From Xiphydria camelus (lineage: Eukaryota > Arthropoda > Insecta > Hymenoptera > Xiphydriidae), in NCBI GenBank assembly GCA_963678675.1, contig OY783195.1, positions 11,062,479 through 11,126,478 of the forward strand: DNA of 64,000 nt, given 5' to 3'. The notes under the pieces were generated by a model that worked only from the letters and a program-made list of their open reading frames with translations, ran no database searches and had not been told where the DNA came from. This document shows, piece by piece, positions 34,437 through 47,135 of this stretch. Numbering within the stretch: position 1 is the stretch's first letter; each line of letters begins with the position of its first letter. Made by a program: the position numbers and the translations under genes.

Positions 34437-35140
34437 TATGTCATAAGGCGGAAATCCGAGGTTTTTTCAGACTGTGTTTAATCAGGTCGTAACACGAGGC
34501 ATGGTTTGGGGATGCGGCTCGCCGAAGACGAGCCTCTTCCCCTCACCATGCCCCGTGCTACGACCTAAACACAGTCTTAAAAATCCGAGGATTTCAGCCG
34601 AATGACATATTAGTTATTTTCGTTATTAGGGCGTGAAGCGCTGTTTTTAACGAGTGTGAAGTTTGCCGCACGAGCGAAGCGAGTACGGCAATCACACTCG
34701 TTAGAACGGCGCGAAACAACCGAATAACGAATTCTATTTTTTGTCACTAAGTGTCAAATACGAAGTTGACGATTTCACGCACTGCGCAGGTTATTTCATG
34801 CACTGCGCAACTTTTCACGAATTGGTGTGTGAAAGATGATTTCACATGCGTCGAGGACGCCCATGAAACCGAGTATTTGACACTGAGTGACAAAAACTAT
34901 TTTTCCTCACGAATGCCCATTTCTCAAAACAAAACAAACAGAAGTCTACATGGCTCATTTCACGTTGCGTTTATCAGTTTGGAAAAAGGACTCACTTCGG
35001 ACTAAACAATCTTTTGACAGCCTACGGACTCCCGGTCGGGGTCAGGTAGGCAAAACGCCATCTTACGGTCTAAAAAGAGGCTGGAAAAAGCCTCGAAATG
35101 GGCATGAGTGAGGAAAAACGATTTTCATTTTCGTTGACAA
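34437..35140. repeat. Composite repeat R, copy 2, built of nested palindromes
   Basis: 34449-34601 is an inverted repeat with arms of about 70 bp (AATCCGAGG ... CCTCGGATT-type ends; ACCATGCC in both arms). 34620-34740 is another (AACGAGTGTGA against TCACACTCGTT). 34735-34898 is a third. The rest (34900-35130) matches 23590-23830 inverted. No credible gene; the open frames at 34751-35111 lie in the repeats. Confidence 0.75.
34735..34898. mobile_element. Short MITE with 24-bp TIRs
   Basis: TTTTTGTCACTAAGTGTCAA on the left pairs with the inverse of TTGACACTGAGTGACAAAAA on the right. CACTGCGCA occurs twice inside. It is nested between two blocks of repeat R. Confidence 0.7.
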
Positions 35141-35149
35141 CAATTTTTA

Positions 35150-36812
35150 ATCGGCTTCCTGATCTGTTACTTCCGTTACAATAGCAGTGCTATGTGTCGT
35201 TGCAAAATTAGATTCTACGAAAGTTACAATGGACCGATGATAACTAAAATATATGACGAACGTTTTAGATGTACCTAATGTTTTCAAGATATCTTGAAAA
35301 CACTGCATCTATGGTCGTTCCATATTTCGTTGTAGGGTCTTTTGCATGGTTGTTCATAACCAACTGTAACTCGTTTTGAAGGAAATTAGTGTGAGGTAAT
35401 GATGCAGGTTTTAGGCTTCATAGGCAAAGTTTACATTAAAATCTCCTGCTAAAATTAATGGAAGTTTATGGAAATTTTCTTGTAATATCGCTGAACCCGC
35501 CGGGCTGTAAACAATTAATCGTCGGTGTATGAATTTTATGATATTTTCCATTTTTTGATTTGGAGAGATATACAAAACAATCATAACGTGTTCCCTTCCA
35601 CCGCCCATCACAATTTGTGTAGTAACATTTAATGTGTTCTTATTCTGATAGATAGCTACCCCAGCAGCTCTAACGTTTTGTCGTTTGAACATAGCAATGC
35701 AATCAAAGTTGGATATGTCAACGTTCTCTTCCTGAGGAAGCCATATTTCATATAATAATAAGAAGCTACTTTTCTTGAAAACAGAATCTTGTAAATCTGG
35801 AGCATGTTTCCTGAAACTTTGACAGTTGACAGTGTATATCTACAATCCCTCCCTTGACTTTATGAAATCTGTGATTAGCTCTTGCAGTGTTGTGAGTCTG
35901 TTTAACGATAATCTTTCAAGTTCTTGTTGCAAAGATAAAACCGATGGATCAGTTTTTATACCACGATAAAATTTTAAATCATTATTCCGTGTACATATGT
36001 GCAAATCTTCAAGGCTCGTTACTCACGATAGAGGCACATGCAGCAACTAGAGAGAATGAGTTTTGTTATATGTCACAGGAGAAATCGAGCAAGTGCCGAT
36101 ACCTATGGCCGATAACTTGACATTTGACTTCGGTAGTTTTTGCTGACGGTCGAGTCTTTGATAGTTAGAGTTGGCTTTAGAAGAGTGCGCTACGTGGGGC
36201 GAAAAGTGTGAACGTCTGATTTCCCGATAGCTGTCAATTCGGGTCAATAGACGAAACACTTCGACCTCCCGAATTGACAGCTATCGGGAAATCAGACGTT
36301 TGGTACTATGTTTCTCCTTGAAACTTGTGAGTAGTCAAAGCGCATCCAGGTATCAAAGGAAAATGATTTCTTTTCGCCATGATCGTTTTGTTATGACTGA
36401 GGATTACGCTCGAAGTTCTACGTGTAATGGGAATAGCACGTTTATCAATATTGTGTTCAGTCATGTACGTAGCTGCTTTTCTTCTCGCTTTCGTCCCAGT
36501 TTTTTTATCTGCAAAAACGAGCCATACACGAGGGGTTTCGTTATTTTCATTTTGTTCTAGATGAACCAATGTTGCAACGGTACAGTTAGCTAATCCATCT
36601 CCAACGTCGATATTGGTTGTGATGAGGTAGGGTTTTTTGAGAACGAAAATTATTTCGCACGGTAGACCACCAGTATCAATCACTGCCATCTTGTGTAACT
36701 TTTGCCTTGCAGATACTTGCACTTCGTGATTAGTGCGGCCATTGAAAACGTCCATTGCTACTGATATTATTTTGTGTTTGTGATTGATTGATTGATTGAT
36801 TGATTGATTCAA
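35150..36812 (-). pseudogene. Helentron (Helitron2) helicase and endonuclease fragment
   Basis: Reading leftwards from 36812: a Pif1-type helicase C-terminal block with IDTGGLPCEIIF and ILSHNKTIMAKRNHFPL, up to TTHKFQGET at about 36306. After an insertion the frame resumes with KTHS and VTSLEDLHICTRNNDLKFY, then runs through stops to an apurinic-type endonuclease block (MFKRQNVRAAGVAIY, LILAGDFNVNFA at about 35430). Fusion of helicase and endonuclease is the mark of Helentrons. Several stops and the insertion show it is dead. Its upstream Rep domain is not in the window. Confidence 0.7.
36068..36308. mobile_element. Insertion with hairpin in the Helentron fragment
   Basis: Removing about 36068-36308 and one TA joins the helicase frame across GET and YNKTHS. 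One end is a strong hairpin (34-bp arms with CCCGATAGCTGTCAATTCGG and its inverse, 36217-36304). The sequence is related to the loop and arms of the MITE at 6708-7084. The two outer ends are only weakly similar to each other, so the TIR is poorly defined. Confidence 0.5.
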
Positions 36813-37004
36813 ATTTATTTAGCCTTCTCGGCTATTTCTGTATGTCCTTTACATTCTCTTCGCATCCACACATTCACACATTCCAGTTATATCATACTTT
36901 ACTCATGTACTTCTTCTTTCCATCCATCCCTTCGCATTACACTTCCGTGTCATCCATTCTTCCGTTCATTCCGCTTCACACTATACATATATCGTTCTAT
37001 ATTT

Positions 37005-40000
37005 TCATCGTTTACTTAGAATGAACTCCCTCACTCCTTTTTTGAACAATTTCAGGTTTACACTATTTTTTACATCGCTCGGCAGCTCATTATACATTTT
37101 AGCTCCAGCATACATTAAGCTCTTTTGGGCGCTTGTTGTTCTTCGCATGGTTATTGCTATATTTTCAGCCTGCCGCGTTCGCATTCCTCCCCTGTTTCTC
37201 ACTAGTTCGATGTTGCGACTCAGTTCCTGCGGCATCAGATTATTCACAAGTTTATACATGAAAACACTTACATTATACATTAGTCTCTCTTTAATTGTCA
37301 TAAAATGTAGTGCTTCTAACATGTCAACAATTCTTGTATACTTATTTACTTGTAATATAGTTCTCATTGCTCTATTCTGCGCTAATTGTAGTTTCTCGAC
37401 CTCGGTTTTTCCCATATTTATTATTACTGTAGCGCAATACTCAAAGTGCGGCGCTATGATCGTTTTATACACTACGCACCGCGTATACACTGATATATGT
37501 TGTCCTATCCTGTTCAAAAAACTTATTTTTTTCCCAACTTTTTTTAGAATATATTCGCAATGTTCTTTAAATAGTAGTTGGTCGTCCATTACCACTCCTA
37601 AGTACTTCAGTGACGCTACCCTTTCAAGCTCGATACCTCCTTTCGTGGTTACTCTAATTTCTCTACTTAATTCCTTTTTTGTACTTCTTATTATCATGTA
37701 TTTCGTTTTATTTGTATTCATTTTCAGTTTATTTCCGTTAAGCCAGTTCTCTAATTTATTTAATGCTGCCTGCAGTTTGCACTCTATTTCTGCTACACTT
37801 TCACTTTCTACAAATATCATCGTGTCGTCTGCAAAAAGTTTGACTATCGAGTCCTCGGTTTTTACCTGCCCTATGTCATTTATATCTTTTATCTATATAT
37901 ATAAAAATGAATGTTTGTCTGTCTGTCTGTCTCTTATGCCTTCCTAAACCGTTCATCCGATTGCGATGAAATTTTGGGAAATGGTTGGACGCATGCCCGC
38001 GATGGTTTCTGAGTTGGTAAATCTTATACAGGGTGTTCAAAAAGTCCCGGTACGGCCGATTATCTCAGCGGGAAAACATTTTAGAGAAAAATGTTTAATA
38101 CAAAACTTTAAGGATTTTCCCTTGGCTACCCAGTGGTCGTATTGGATTTGACCTTGACCGTGACCTTTAAGGTAATATCAAATGCCTTCCTAAACCGTTC
38201 ATCCGATTGCGATGAAAAGTTGGAAAATGGTTGGACGCATGCCCGCGAATGTTTCTGAGTTAGTAAATCTTATATAGGGTGTTCAAAAAGTACCGGTACT
38301 GATGATTATTATGCCTTCCTAAACCGTTCATCCGATTGCGATGAAACTTTGAGGAATGGTTGGACGCATGCCCGCGAAGGTTTCTGAGTTAGTAAATCGT
38401 ATACAGGGTGTTCGAAAAGTACCGGTACGGATGATTATTATGCCTTCCTAAACCGTTCATCCGATTGCGATGAAACTTTAGGGAATGGTTGGACGCATGC
38501 CCGCGAAGGTTTCTGAGTTAGTAAATCTTATACAGGGTGTTCAAAAAGTCCAGGCACAGCTGATTATCTCAGCGGGAAATCATTTTAGAGAAAAACGTTT
38601 AATATAAAACTTTTAGGATTTTTCCCTGGCTACCCAATGGTCATATTGGATTTGACATTGACAATGACCTTCTAGGTAAAATTGATTTTTTTAAATCCGA
38701 ACCTCTATTTTATATACCGAAAATGAAAAGAGCGGGAAATTTCACGTTCAAATATGTCCTTGACCATTATTTCCATGTGACCTTTATGGTCAGCGGAGGT
38801 CAAATTAAGGTCAAGTACAGTTCGACTTCGTACCATGAAAGCTATGGGCCCTATACAAATTCTTTTTGATAGTAGGATTTAGGATTTTTTAGTGGGTGTA
38901 CAATGGTGATATTGTATTTGACCTTGACCATGACCTTCATTTGGAATCTCTTACATCTGACATAATATTCCAAATCAGTTACACGAAAAATCGCTTAGTT
39001 CCAACCAAATTTAATCGAGGTAACAATCATCACTGGCAAATTCAAAGGCGAAGACGTCCTCATTCACGCATACCTATGATTTCCAACGATTTAACATTCG
39101 AATTCAAGCGGCTCCAGTTCCCTTTGCGTCTTGCTTTTGCTATTACCATCAACAAAGCACAAGGTCAATCGTTGACTATTGCTGGCTTAAATTTGGAAAA
39201 TTCATGTTTTTCACACGGCCAATTGTATGTGGCTTGCTCCAGAGTTGGCACACCGAAAAATTTACACGTTTTTACTCCAAATAAAAAAATAAAAAACATT
39301 GTCTATCCGCTGGCCTTAAGATAAATTAATAAAAGAAATATACTTTCCAATTTAAATTAAATACATGTGTTTTTTTTAGCGTAGCATGGCTCCCTACCTA
39401 TGAGTACAGATATCTGCTAAAAATTCATTAAATGACGACCAAAATCAATCCACAATCTACCCGTGCGAAGCCGGGACGGGCTGCTAGTATAATATAAAAA
39501 GCAATGGACCTAACACAGTTCCCTGCGGTACCCCGTATTCTGTTGATAATTTTGCAGATATTTTATTTCCTAGTTTTATTTGTTGGTATCTATTATTAAC
39601 ATATGATTTAAACCAATTCAATACTTTTGCTTTTATTCTATACCTTTCCATTTTCTGTAACAGTCTGCTTCTATCAATTGTTTCAAATGCCCTTTTCAGG
39701 TCCATAAATAGCACTCCTATCATTTTCCCTTTGCTAATTGCGATTTTCCATTGATCTAATACTCCCTGAATAGCTGTTTCGCACGAATGAGTTTTCCGAA
39801 ATCCTGATTGATGTTCTATTAGTATGTTATTTTCCTCTATATAGTTATCTAATTGTGCTTTTACCACTAGCTCCAATACCTTTTCATAAGTCGGCAATAC
39901 ATTAATCGGCCTATGTTCACTAGCTAATGTTGTGTTCACTACTTTTTGTAGGGGAGTAACCGTTGATACCTTCCATTCGCTTGGACATGTTCCTTCCTGT

Positions 40001-41463
40001 AATGAGCAGTTTATTACTTCTAACATATCTGCTCCTATTACTTCATATGTCTGTTTCAATAACAATGTCGAAATTCCTTCCTCCGTTCCTTTCTTGTTGG
40101 TCATTCCTTGTACTATTTGTTTTAGTTCTGTATCTGTTACCGCTTTAAATTCCTCCCAGCTACTTGTTCCATTATATTGCACGTTTAATTGCTCATCATC
40201 AGTATTACCGTTACTATCGATGCTTAAAACTATTTCCGAAATACTCTTGATAAAATACCTATTGAATTTATTTGCCACCTCCAACACATCTCCGCCTTCC
40301 CTTTCTCCTTCAAATTTAATATCTTCGTATCTACTACTACTATTTACGTTTCCATTAATAAGTTCCTTCAATGCTTTCCACATATTAGTGGGCTTTTCCT
40401 TATTTCTATCAATCGCTTCTTCGTAATACTTTTTCTTTTCATTTCTAATCTTAGTTACTACTCGGTTTCTGTATCTCCTGTATTGTTCCCAGTATACGTC
40501 TTCTTTTGTTTGTATCGCCAATTTATAGCACGCGTCCCTCATTTCTGTAATTTCCTTAATTTCTTCGCAGTACCATTTTTTATCAATCCACTTTGATGGT
40601 ATTTTAAATGTTTTCTTTGGCGCTAATCTATCTAATGTATTTACTATGTCCGCAACTAGTCTATTCGCTTTTTCGTTAATTGCCTCGTGAATATTATTCA
40701 TTTTGCTTCTACCTGTCCATACTTCTGCGAAATTTTCCGTTGTTAAGTTTCTTCTGTCTCTCGCAATGAACTCTTTCTTAATACTAGAATTTTTCTTTTT
40801 CTCAAATAATGCGATCACCCATGCATGATCTGTAATTATCGGTGTTTTCTTCACACATATATTCTGTTTTTTGTTTGCGAAGACTAAGTCTATAATCGTT
40901 TCGCTTCTATCTGTTATTCTTGTGGCCTCTTTTACGTATTGTTTTAATCCTAACGTCAATAGTTCATATTTTAATTTATTTGCATAAAACGTATCTGCTT
41001 TCATATTTATATTAAAATCTCCTAATATAACACACTCTCCTTTTGCACTCAGTTCTTCACTTAATTCTATAATATCTTCCACAAAATCTGCGTCTGACGA
41101 ACTAGGTGAGTGATATACCACCGCCAGTGACCCTTTATATAAATTTTTGTCTTGTATTCCTATCGTTACACACCAATAGTTTCCTGTTATTTTTCTTCGA
41201 AATAGAACTTTATATTTTACGGTTTCTCTTATGTATACTATTACTCCACCTGTTGTTCTGGTTTCACCATCGCATCTTACTGTACAGTAACCCGTTATAT
41301 TAATTTCAGAATCGTCTATCTCCTCTGTTAACCTTGTCTCTGTCAACGCTACTATTAGTGGTTCTAATCTTTTAAATATTTGAATTTCAAATTCGTCCTT
41401 ATGTACTACTAGACTCCGCGCATTCGAACAGATTAATAGGTGATTTTTTTCTTTCAGTCGTTG
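37005..41463 (-). CDS. CR1-like ORF2: endonuclease and reverse transcriptase, split by a Helitron
   Basis: Apurinic-type endonuclease then reverse transcriptase, for target-primed reverse transcription. Seen in order: CSNARSLVVH just after the ORF1 stop, LTETRL, ILGDFNINM, ITDHAWV (endonuclease); EHRPINVLP, FMDLKRAFETID, GVPQGTVLGPLLF and FADDTMIF (RT). Omitting 37885-39487 gives one uninterrupted frame of 951 codons plus stop (1976 + 880 nt). It continues in the same frame as ORF1, separated from it only by the TAG at 41464-41466. No AUG lies between that stop and the endonuclease. As it stands the gene is disabled by the Helitron. Confidence 0.85.
37885..39487 (+). mobile_element. Helitron inserted in the CR1-like RT domain
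   Basis: It begins TCTTTTATCTATATATATAA after A (37884) and ends with a CCCGT...ACGGG hairpin and CTAG before T (39488). Removing exactly this interval restores the RT frame through LLFILYIND. A start at 37892 (TCTATATA), which fits the other Helitron copy, would leave 7 extra bases and a frameshift. (TGTC)n follows the 5' end. A unit with CCGTTCATCCGATTGCGATG occurs four times (37951, 38197, 38327, 38457). Confidence 0.88.
38896..39324 (+). pseudogene. Helitron helicase C-terminal remnant
   Basis: An open frame of 142 codons whose last 80 residues are the Pif1-like helicase C-terminus (FKRLQFPLRLAFAITINKAQ, then LYVACSRVGTP, IVYPLALR at the end). It is almost the same as the remnant at 11603-11851 and therefore belongs to the same non-autonomous family. 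Helicase motifs I-IV and the Rep nuclease are missing, so mobilisation would need a full RepHel supplied elsewhere. Confidence 0.75.
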
Positions 41464-42807
41464 CTATTCTTCGCTCTCCGTCCTCCTTTTTTCTTCTTCC
41501 ATCTTCTTCTGATATGTCGGGCATTCCTTGTTCGTTGCTTCGTGGTCATCCTTTATGCTGTTGTTCTTGTACCGCTTAATTTTTTCCATGCAGTTTATGC
41601 ACCTCATTATTTCAGCTTTACATTCTGTTCCTCGATGATTTCCTGCGCAGTGTTCACATACCACTTCTTTTTTGCAGTATTTCGCAATGTGGTTAAAACC
41701 CCAACAATTGAAACACCTTAGTACGCTCACAAAGTCATAAACTTTGCATTTTCTCCATCCTAGATTTAATTTCCCTTTCTCGATTAACTTCTTGTGTGTG
41801 TGTGCATCCGTTTCAATTATAAGGGTTCCATTGTTGCCATCTTCTTCGTTCCTTTTTGCAATCGTCCCTCTTTTCACTATCCTTAGCTGCACTCCTTCTT
41901 CTTCGTCTAGTTCATTTTGCACCTTCATAGTTTCCATTAGCGATTGATCTGATAGCTCCATTTCCTGTTGGTCGATCCCTATGATTTTGATCTTCGGCTG
42001 TTTGTGTTTTGGAACGATTGTCTGAAAATCTTTTCCTATTGTTTCTTCCACCGATGTTTTTAATCTTTGCACCTCTTTTCCGCTATCACATCCTATAATA
42101 ATCGTTCCCTTGTTTCCTTTCGTCACTCTTGATATTCCTATCGGAGGCATCTTTATGTTTACTTTTTCGAGCACCGTATTTTTTGTTACTTCGCTCTCTT
42201 GCTGCTCTTTCGGTTTTACTATTAGAATATTTTCCGCTTTCTTTGGTTTCATTTTTGTTGCTTCTACGTAACTTTTAGGCTTTCCTTGGTTTTCACTGCT
42301 TACGTTTGTACTTATTCTCATTATCGCCAGTCTCATCTCTTCTATCTCCTGTCTTAGATTACCTACCTCAATCCTTATTGCTTCATCCACAATTTTTCTT
42401 ACCTCGTTTCTGCTAATACTATTATCCTTGGTTTCTTTGACAATTTTTAGGATTTTCTCCACCTTCTCTTCCATCGTATCACTCATCTTTTTGCTCTCTT
42501 CCTTCTTTTCTTGCTCTTCACTCTGTTCTGTAAGTTTCTTCTCTGGTATATTCGGTTTTTTGCTGCTACTCATTGACGTTTCTTCTCCTATCAATGTCAT
42601 AGTTCTTTTTGCACTCTTCTCTTTGTCCTTATTCCTTCTTATTTGTTCACGTTTTCCTCCGCAATTTACCACCTCGTTGCCCTTATTCCATACCTTGTGT
42701 TTTAGTACACAAGATGGATGAAATATTTTCATACATGGTATGCACTTAACGACGTCGAGAATAATCTCCTTCTTACACGCATGACAATCCCACTCATCAC
42801 GCCCCAT
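41464..42807 (-). CDS. CR1-like ORF1: PHD-like and CCHC zinc-finger protein, 447 aa
   Basis: ORF1 proteins coat the retrotransposon RNA. Near the N-terminus, residues 8-33 show a CxxC ... CxxC ... HxxC pattern (CHAC, CIPC, HPSC), a PHD-like finger. A Lys/Glu-rich coiled-coil stretch follows (about 50-160). Zinc knuckles near the C-terminus start at about residue 365 (CFNCWGFNHIAKYC, CEHCAGNHRGTEC, then CINC). The start is the ATG at 42807. It ends at a TAG (41466-41464) and ORF2 continues in the same frame. No internal damage seen. Confidence 0.82.
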   Translation of the reverse strand: MGRDEWDCHACKKEIILDVVKCIPCMKIFHPSCVLKHKVWNKGNEVVNCGGKREQIRRNKDKEKSAKRTMTLIGEETSMSSSKKPNIPEKKLTEQSEEQEKKEESKKMSDTMEEKVEKILKIVKETKDNSISRNEVRKIVDEAIRIEVGNLRQEIEEMRLAIMRISTNVSSENQGKPKSYVEATKMKPKKAENILIVKPKEQQESEVTKNTVLEKVNIKMPPIGISRVTKGNKGTIIIGCDSGKEVQRLKTSVEETIGKDFQTIVPKHKQPKIKIIGIDQQEMELSDQSLMETMKVQNELDEEEGVQLRIVKRGTIAKRNEEDGNNGTLIIETDAHTHKKLIEKGKLNLGWRKCKVYDFVSVLRCFNCWGFNHIAKYCKKEVVCEHCAGNHRGTECKAEIMRCINCMEKIKRYKNNSIKDDHEATNKECPTYQKKMEEEKRRTESEE

Positions 42808-43102
42808 CCTGTCTAACTTACCGACTGGTGGAGTGGTTTGGATAGATCATTTAGGTTGCTGGCGTCAGCTTCCGTGGCAGCACCTTCGCGGAGCGAACGA
42901 CTCGGTCCCGACTAACCTTACAGGTTAGGAATGCGTCTATTTCCCGACATAGACCTCCGATCAGAACCGCCTCCACAAAGAATGCTCCATATCCCAACGG
43001 CCGAAACAATCCCGCGCCCGCTCAATCCCGCACCAACACCGCCCGAAGGTAACACGTGACAGAAATATAATCTTGAGGATATCCGCGACTTGCACACACG
43101 TA

Positions 43103-43614
<512 letters not shown>

Positions 43615-43878
43615 GTTGTTTATTATTCAAAGTAGAACAAATAATATGTCCTATAAATACTAAATACTAAGCTATGCTAATTACTAAATACTAAAAAGAA
43701 AAAAAAAATGCTAATAATAGTTGGGCATAAGATACAATTCAATTTCAGCAAGAGCATGTGAGGTAAAGCAGGTAAAAATAATAATGTAGATTGACATTAA
43801 ATGTAAATATGAGTAAGCTTAAGCGCGTATAAAAATTAATGCTAGCGAGATTATGTTTGCTGCGGGCAGTGAATTTAG

Positions 43879-46747
43879 TCAAGTAGAGTTTTCCAAGTTG
43901 AATAGCCACTGTTTGGTTCTTGCTTTAAAAGCGCCGGGTGTGGAGACTTCAATAATGTCCGGCGGTAAGGTGTTCCATAAGTATGGAGCAGATACCGCGA
44001 AGGACGACTTAAAGGCCTCAGTCCTATGCATGGGTATTGTGAGGGAGCGATGATGTCCAGTCCGACTTGAGGATCTATGTGAGCTGTATGATAGTAGTTC
44101 AGAAAGGAACAGTGGCAGATTTGTAGAGATAGTGTTATAAGTAAGCGTGGCGAGGAACAATTTCCTTCGAGACTCGATAATAAGCCAACCAAGTTCACGG
44201 CGGTATTGACTAATCTGGGTATCGCGCGGTAATCCAAAAATATAGCGAATCCCTTATTTAACTAGTCGTTGGAGCTTGAGATTGAGAACAGTTCCAGCAC
44301 CATTTAGAACAACCGTACAGTAGTCTAAGTGAGGTAAGATTAAAGCGCTCTCTGATCAAGATTTTCCGAAGGCTAAAGTTGGTGTAAGGTCGGAGTCGAT
44401 GCAGTTGATAGTAGGATCGATTGATTTTTGCAGTGACAAAGCGGACATGCTCTTTAAAGTTGAATTTGGAGTCGATAATCAATCCTAGATTCCTCACCGA
44501 GTTGACGAGCGGGATATTAATACCATTGGATGCAAGTGGTGAAAGACTGTCGGAATTGATGGAGTTGATGTAACGCTCATTGCCAAGGATGATCGCTTTA
44601 GTCTTGCCAAGATTGAGTTCGAGAAGGTTGTTGTGAGCACAGCGGTCAATACGGAGTATATCTTCGTTGAGTTTGGCTATAGATGAGTTTAGTTCATGAG
44701 GAGGACAACTCAGATAGATTTGCAGATCATCGGCGTATAGCAGGCGTTTGGCGTTTATGATGCTGCTTCCTATGTCGTTAATAAATAACGAGAATAAGAG
44801 CGGCCCCAGCACTGAACCTTGAGGGGCTCCAGCGTTAGTATGCTGCCAACTAGTGAGAGCGCTATCAGATATTTTGATGGCTTGAGATCTGCCTTGGAGA
44901 TAAGACATGAACCACTCGATAGTCCGCTGAGCAAAGCCCACTCGTTGGAGTTTGAGGGCCAGTATGCTGTGCGATACAGTGTCGAAGGCCTTTGAAAAGT
45001 CGAACAGCACTAAAACAGTGATCTGACGACGTTCCATATTGTGCCTGATATCGTTTATAAGTTTGACAAGAGCTGACTGAGTGCTGTGCCCTGACCGAAA
45101 ACCACATTGGTATGGATTGAGGAGTGAGTTTTGGTTCAAGTAGGTGACTACTTGGTTGTAGATAACCTTTTCAAATATCTTGCTAAGTGTGGGTAGTAGA
45201 GAGATAGGACGGTAGTCGTTCATGGTGGACGGCACAGGAATTTTATTGATAGGCATTATAACCGCTTTTTTCCAGGCGGAGGGGAAGCAACAGTCGCGAA
45301 TTGATTTATTAAATATCGCCAAACAAACGACGGTGAAGATATGGCGTATACTGCGTATTAGTTTGAGGTTTACCCCGTCTGCGCCCTGAGCATTGGAATG
45401 AGAGCAGTCTATAGCCTTTTCAATCTCGAGTTCACAGACAGAAGTTAATTCCAGTGGCGGATGCTTTAGAGGTACGGTTGGCAGGTCAAGTATAGCGGTT
45501 TCTGCATTAGGTTCGGTTGTAACTGTCGATATTTGGGCAAAGGAAAGATTTAATGTTTCTGCCAGGACTGCAAAAGGAGGAGTGCTCGCTGACTTAATGA
45601 GCCCGAGTTTACGTAGTTCTTGCCATGTACCAGTCATGGAGAGACCCTGGAGGAGTGATTTGTAGTAGTTTATCCTGGCATCAGCTAGTTCAGTGAGCCA
45701 ATGCTTGCGTTTTAGCCTGTATTCAACCAAATCCTTTTTCCTTCTGTTTCTTCTCCAGCGCCTGTAGACAGTTCGAGTGACTTTTTTGGCATTTTTCAGC
45801 TCAGGTGTCACCCATTGAGCATGAGAGGTAGAGTTAATCCTAGTTTTAGTGATGGGCGCGATGCGATCGATTACGGGCAAAAATCGTTGGTAGAAGTTAT
45901 CAAGTGCAGCGTCTGTAGGGGGCGCCCGATCCACCATCAATGTCCAGTCGATGGAATTAAGTTCTTCTTCAGCCTCCTGAATGTGATTTAGTTTACGAGT
46001 AGAGATGAACTTAGTCTCAGGAAGAAGTCGATGAGTCTCAATCGCAACGTGAATTAGATGATGACCTGCTCCCAATGGTACATCAGATTTTCCGTATGAC
46101 AAGTCCTTATCAGATTCATCAACAAGACGAAGATCTAGTCAAGTTGAGGAAATTTCCGTGACATGCGTAAAACCATGATTGACCAGAGTGAGGGAGTTGT
46201 CTCGCAGCAGTGATCTAATATATTGTACATCGAAGTTGTTGGACAGCTGATCAGCATCTGCACATATTTTATGGCTGTAACCCTCCATAGCATCGGCGAT
46301 AACGAGTCCAAGGTCTCGTGGGAAGGTGAATGGTGCATGGGGCGGACGGTAGACAACTGCTGCAAACACAGATTCCATATGTGATCCGCTGACTTTACAG
46401 CATAGATACTCAGGAGTACCGGGTTTGCCTGTCCACGTCGCGTCAGACATGGAGATAACCTTGACCGACAGTGACTCGTGGATGTAAAGTCCGACTCCAC
46501 CTCCATTAACATTTCTATCATTGCGTATGAGATTGAACCCAGAGAAGGCCATGGTAGAGGACGGGATTTTTCCAGCAAGCCAGGTTTCCATGACAGCAAT
46601 CAGCTGGTACTGGGGGTTGTTGTCGAGATGGTACTTCAGTATATCGAGATGCGAAAGGAGAGAGTTGACGTTAAGGCAACAGGCTCGAAAACTGTCTTGG
46701 TTTTTGTCATTAGGATGATGCTGTGATGTGTGGACAGGCTTAGTAAG
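43879..46747 (-). pseudogene. Element A ORF2: endonuclease/reverse transcriptase with stops and frameshift
   Basis: The order is CLNVNSLLSHLD (46690), GGGVGLYIHE, the endonuclease C-terminus, then RT with ADGVNLKLIRS, YRPISLLPTL, LFDFSKAFDTVSHS, GAPQGSVLGPLLFSLFINDI and LLYADDLQIY. A TGA at 46139-46141 replaces the Trp seen in element B (STWLDL). A frameshift near 44345 and a TAA near 44260 break the C-terminal domain, which resumes in another frame at 44160-43879 (LWNTLPPDI). Upstream it continues in frame into ORF1 across one TGA. A decayed copy. Confidence 0.8.
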
Positions 46748-47020
46748 TCAGATGGGCTGAGAGGAGTAGAGGTTGATGAATTTAGGCAAATCGTCTTTTG
46801 AAGAAATCGTGCGTATGAGTCCTTCGTCAGATTTTTTCGCTAGTATTGCTCCAGAAGTGCACCATATATATTTAAACCCAGCCGCCTTAAGAGTGGTCTT
46901 AGCTTCAGCAAGTAAGCGATAAGTGTGTCCAGGCATCATCTCGTTGAGGTTTACTGTAGAATTCATGGAGCGCATAGATGAGTTAAGGGTGACACCTTGA
47001 CTAGTCATATATTCGTTAAG
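46748..47020 (-). pseudogene. Element A ORF1 C-terminal fragment
   Basis: About 86 codons with HTYRLLAEAKTTLKAAGFKY, WCTSGAILAKKSDEG and a final LPKFINLYSSQPI. This matches the C-terminal domain of the ORF1 at 59719-60908 and looks like the FP-type C-terminal domain found in ORF1 of some CR1-like elements. The TGA stop at 46748-46750 is followed by CTT and then the ORF2 frame, with no shift. The N-terminal part is lost by 5' truncation. Confidence 0.65.
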
Positions 47021-47032
47021 TTGGGAAAGAGA

Positions 47033-47135
47033 GAGAAAGAGAGAGAGAAAGAAAGAAAGAAAGAGAGAGAAAGAGAGAGAGAGAGAGAAAGAGAGAGAAG
47101 AGAGAGAGAGAGAGAGAGATTGATTGATTGATTGA
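47033..47135. repeat. GA/GAAA-rich microsatellite and (GATT)n tail
   Basis: GA and GAAA units run from 47033 to 47119, followed by (GATT)n to 47135. It separates the truncated 5' end of element A from the 3' tail of element B. Confidence 0.9.

Larger units (their letters stand above)
36781..43100 (-). mobile_element. Near full-length CR1/jockey-type non-LTR retrotransposon
   Basis: 5' end near the (GA)n tract at 43100, 5' UTR to 42808, ORF1 (42807-41464), ORF2 (41463-37005, split by a Helitron), a 3' UTR and AATAAA-like signal near 36815. The tail is a tetranucleotide (AATC)n tract at about 36783-36811 in place of poly(A), as in CR1-like elements. Both frames are otherwise open, suggesting a young copy. 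Confidence 0.8.

Noticed and set aside
37021..37947. 308-codon plus-strand frame
   Set aside because: Antisense to the RT gene on the minus strand; hydrophobic artefact with no start context or domain.
39932..42721. Several plus-strand frames of 60-164 codons
   Set aside because: Shadows opposite CR1-like ORF1 and ORF2; composition mirrors the Lys/Glu-rich minus-strand proteins.
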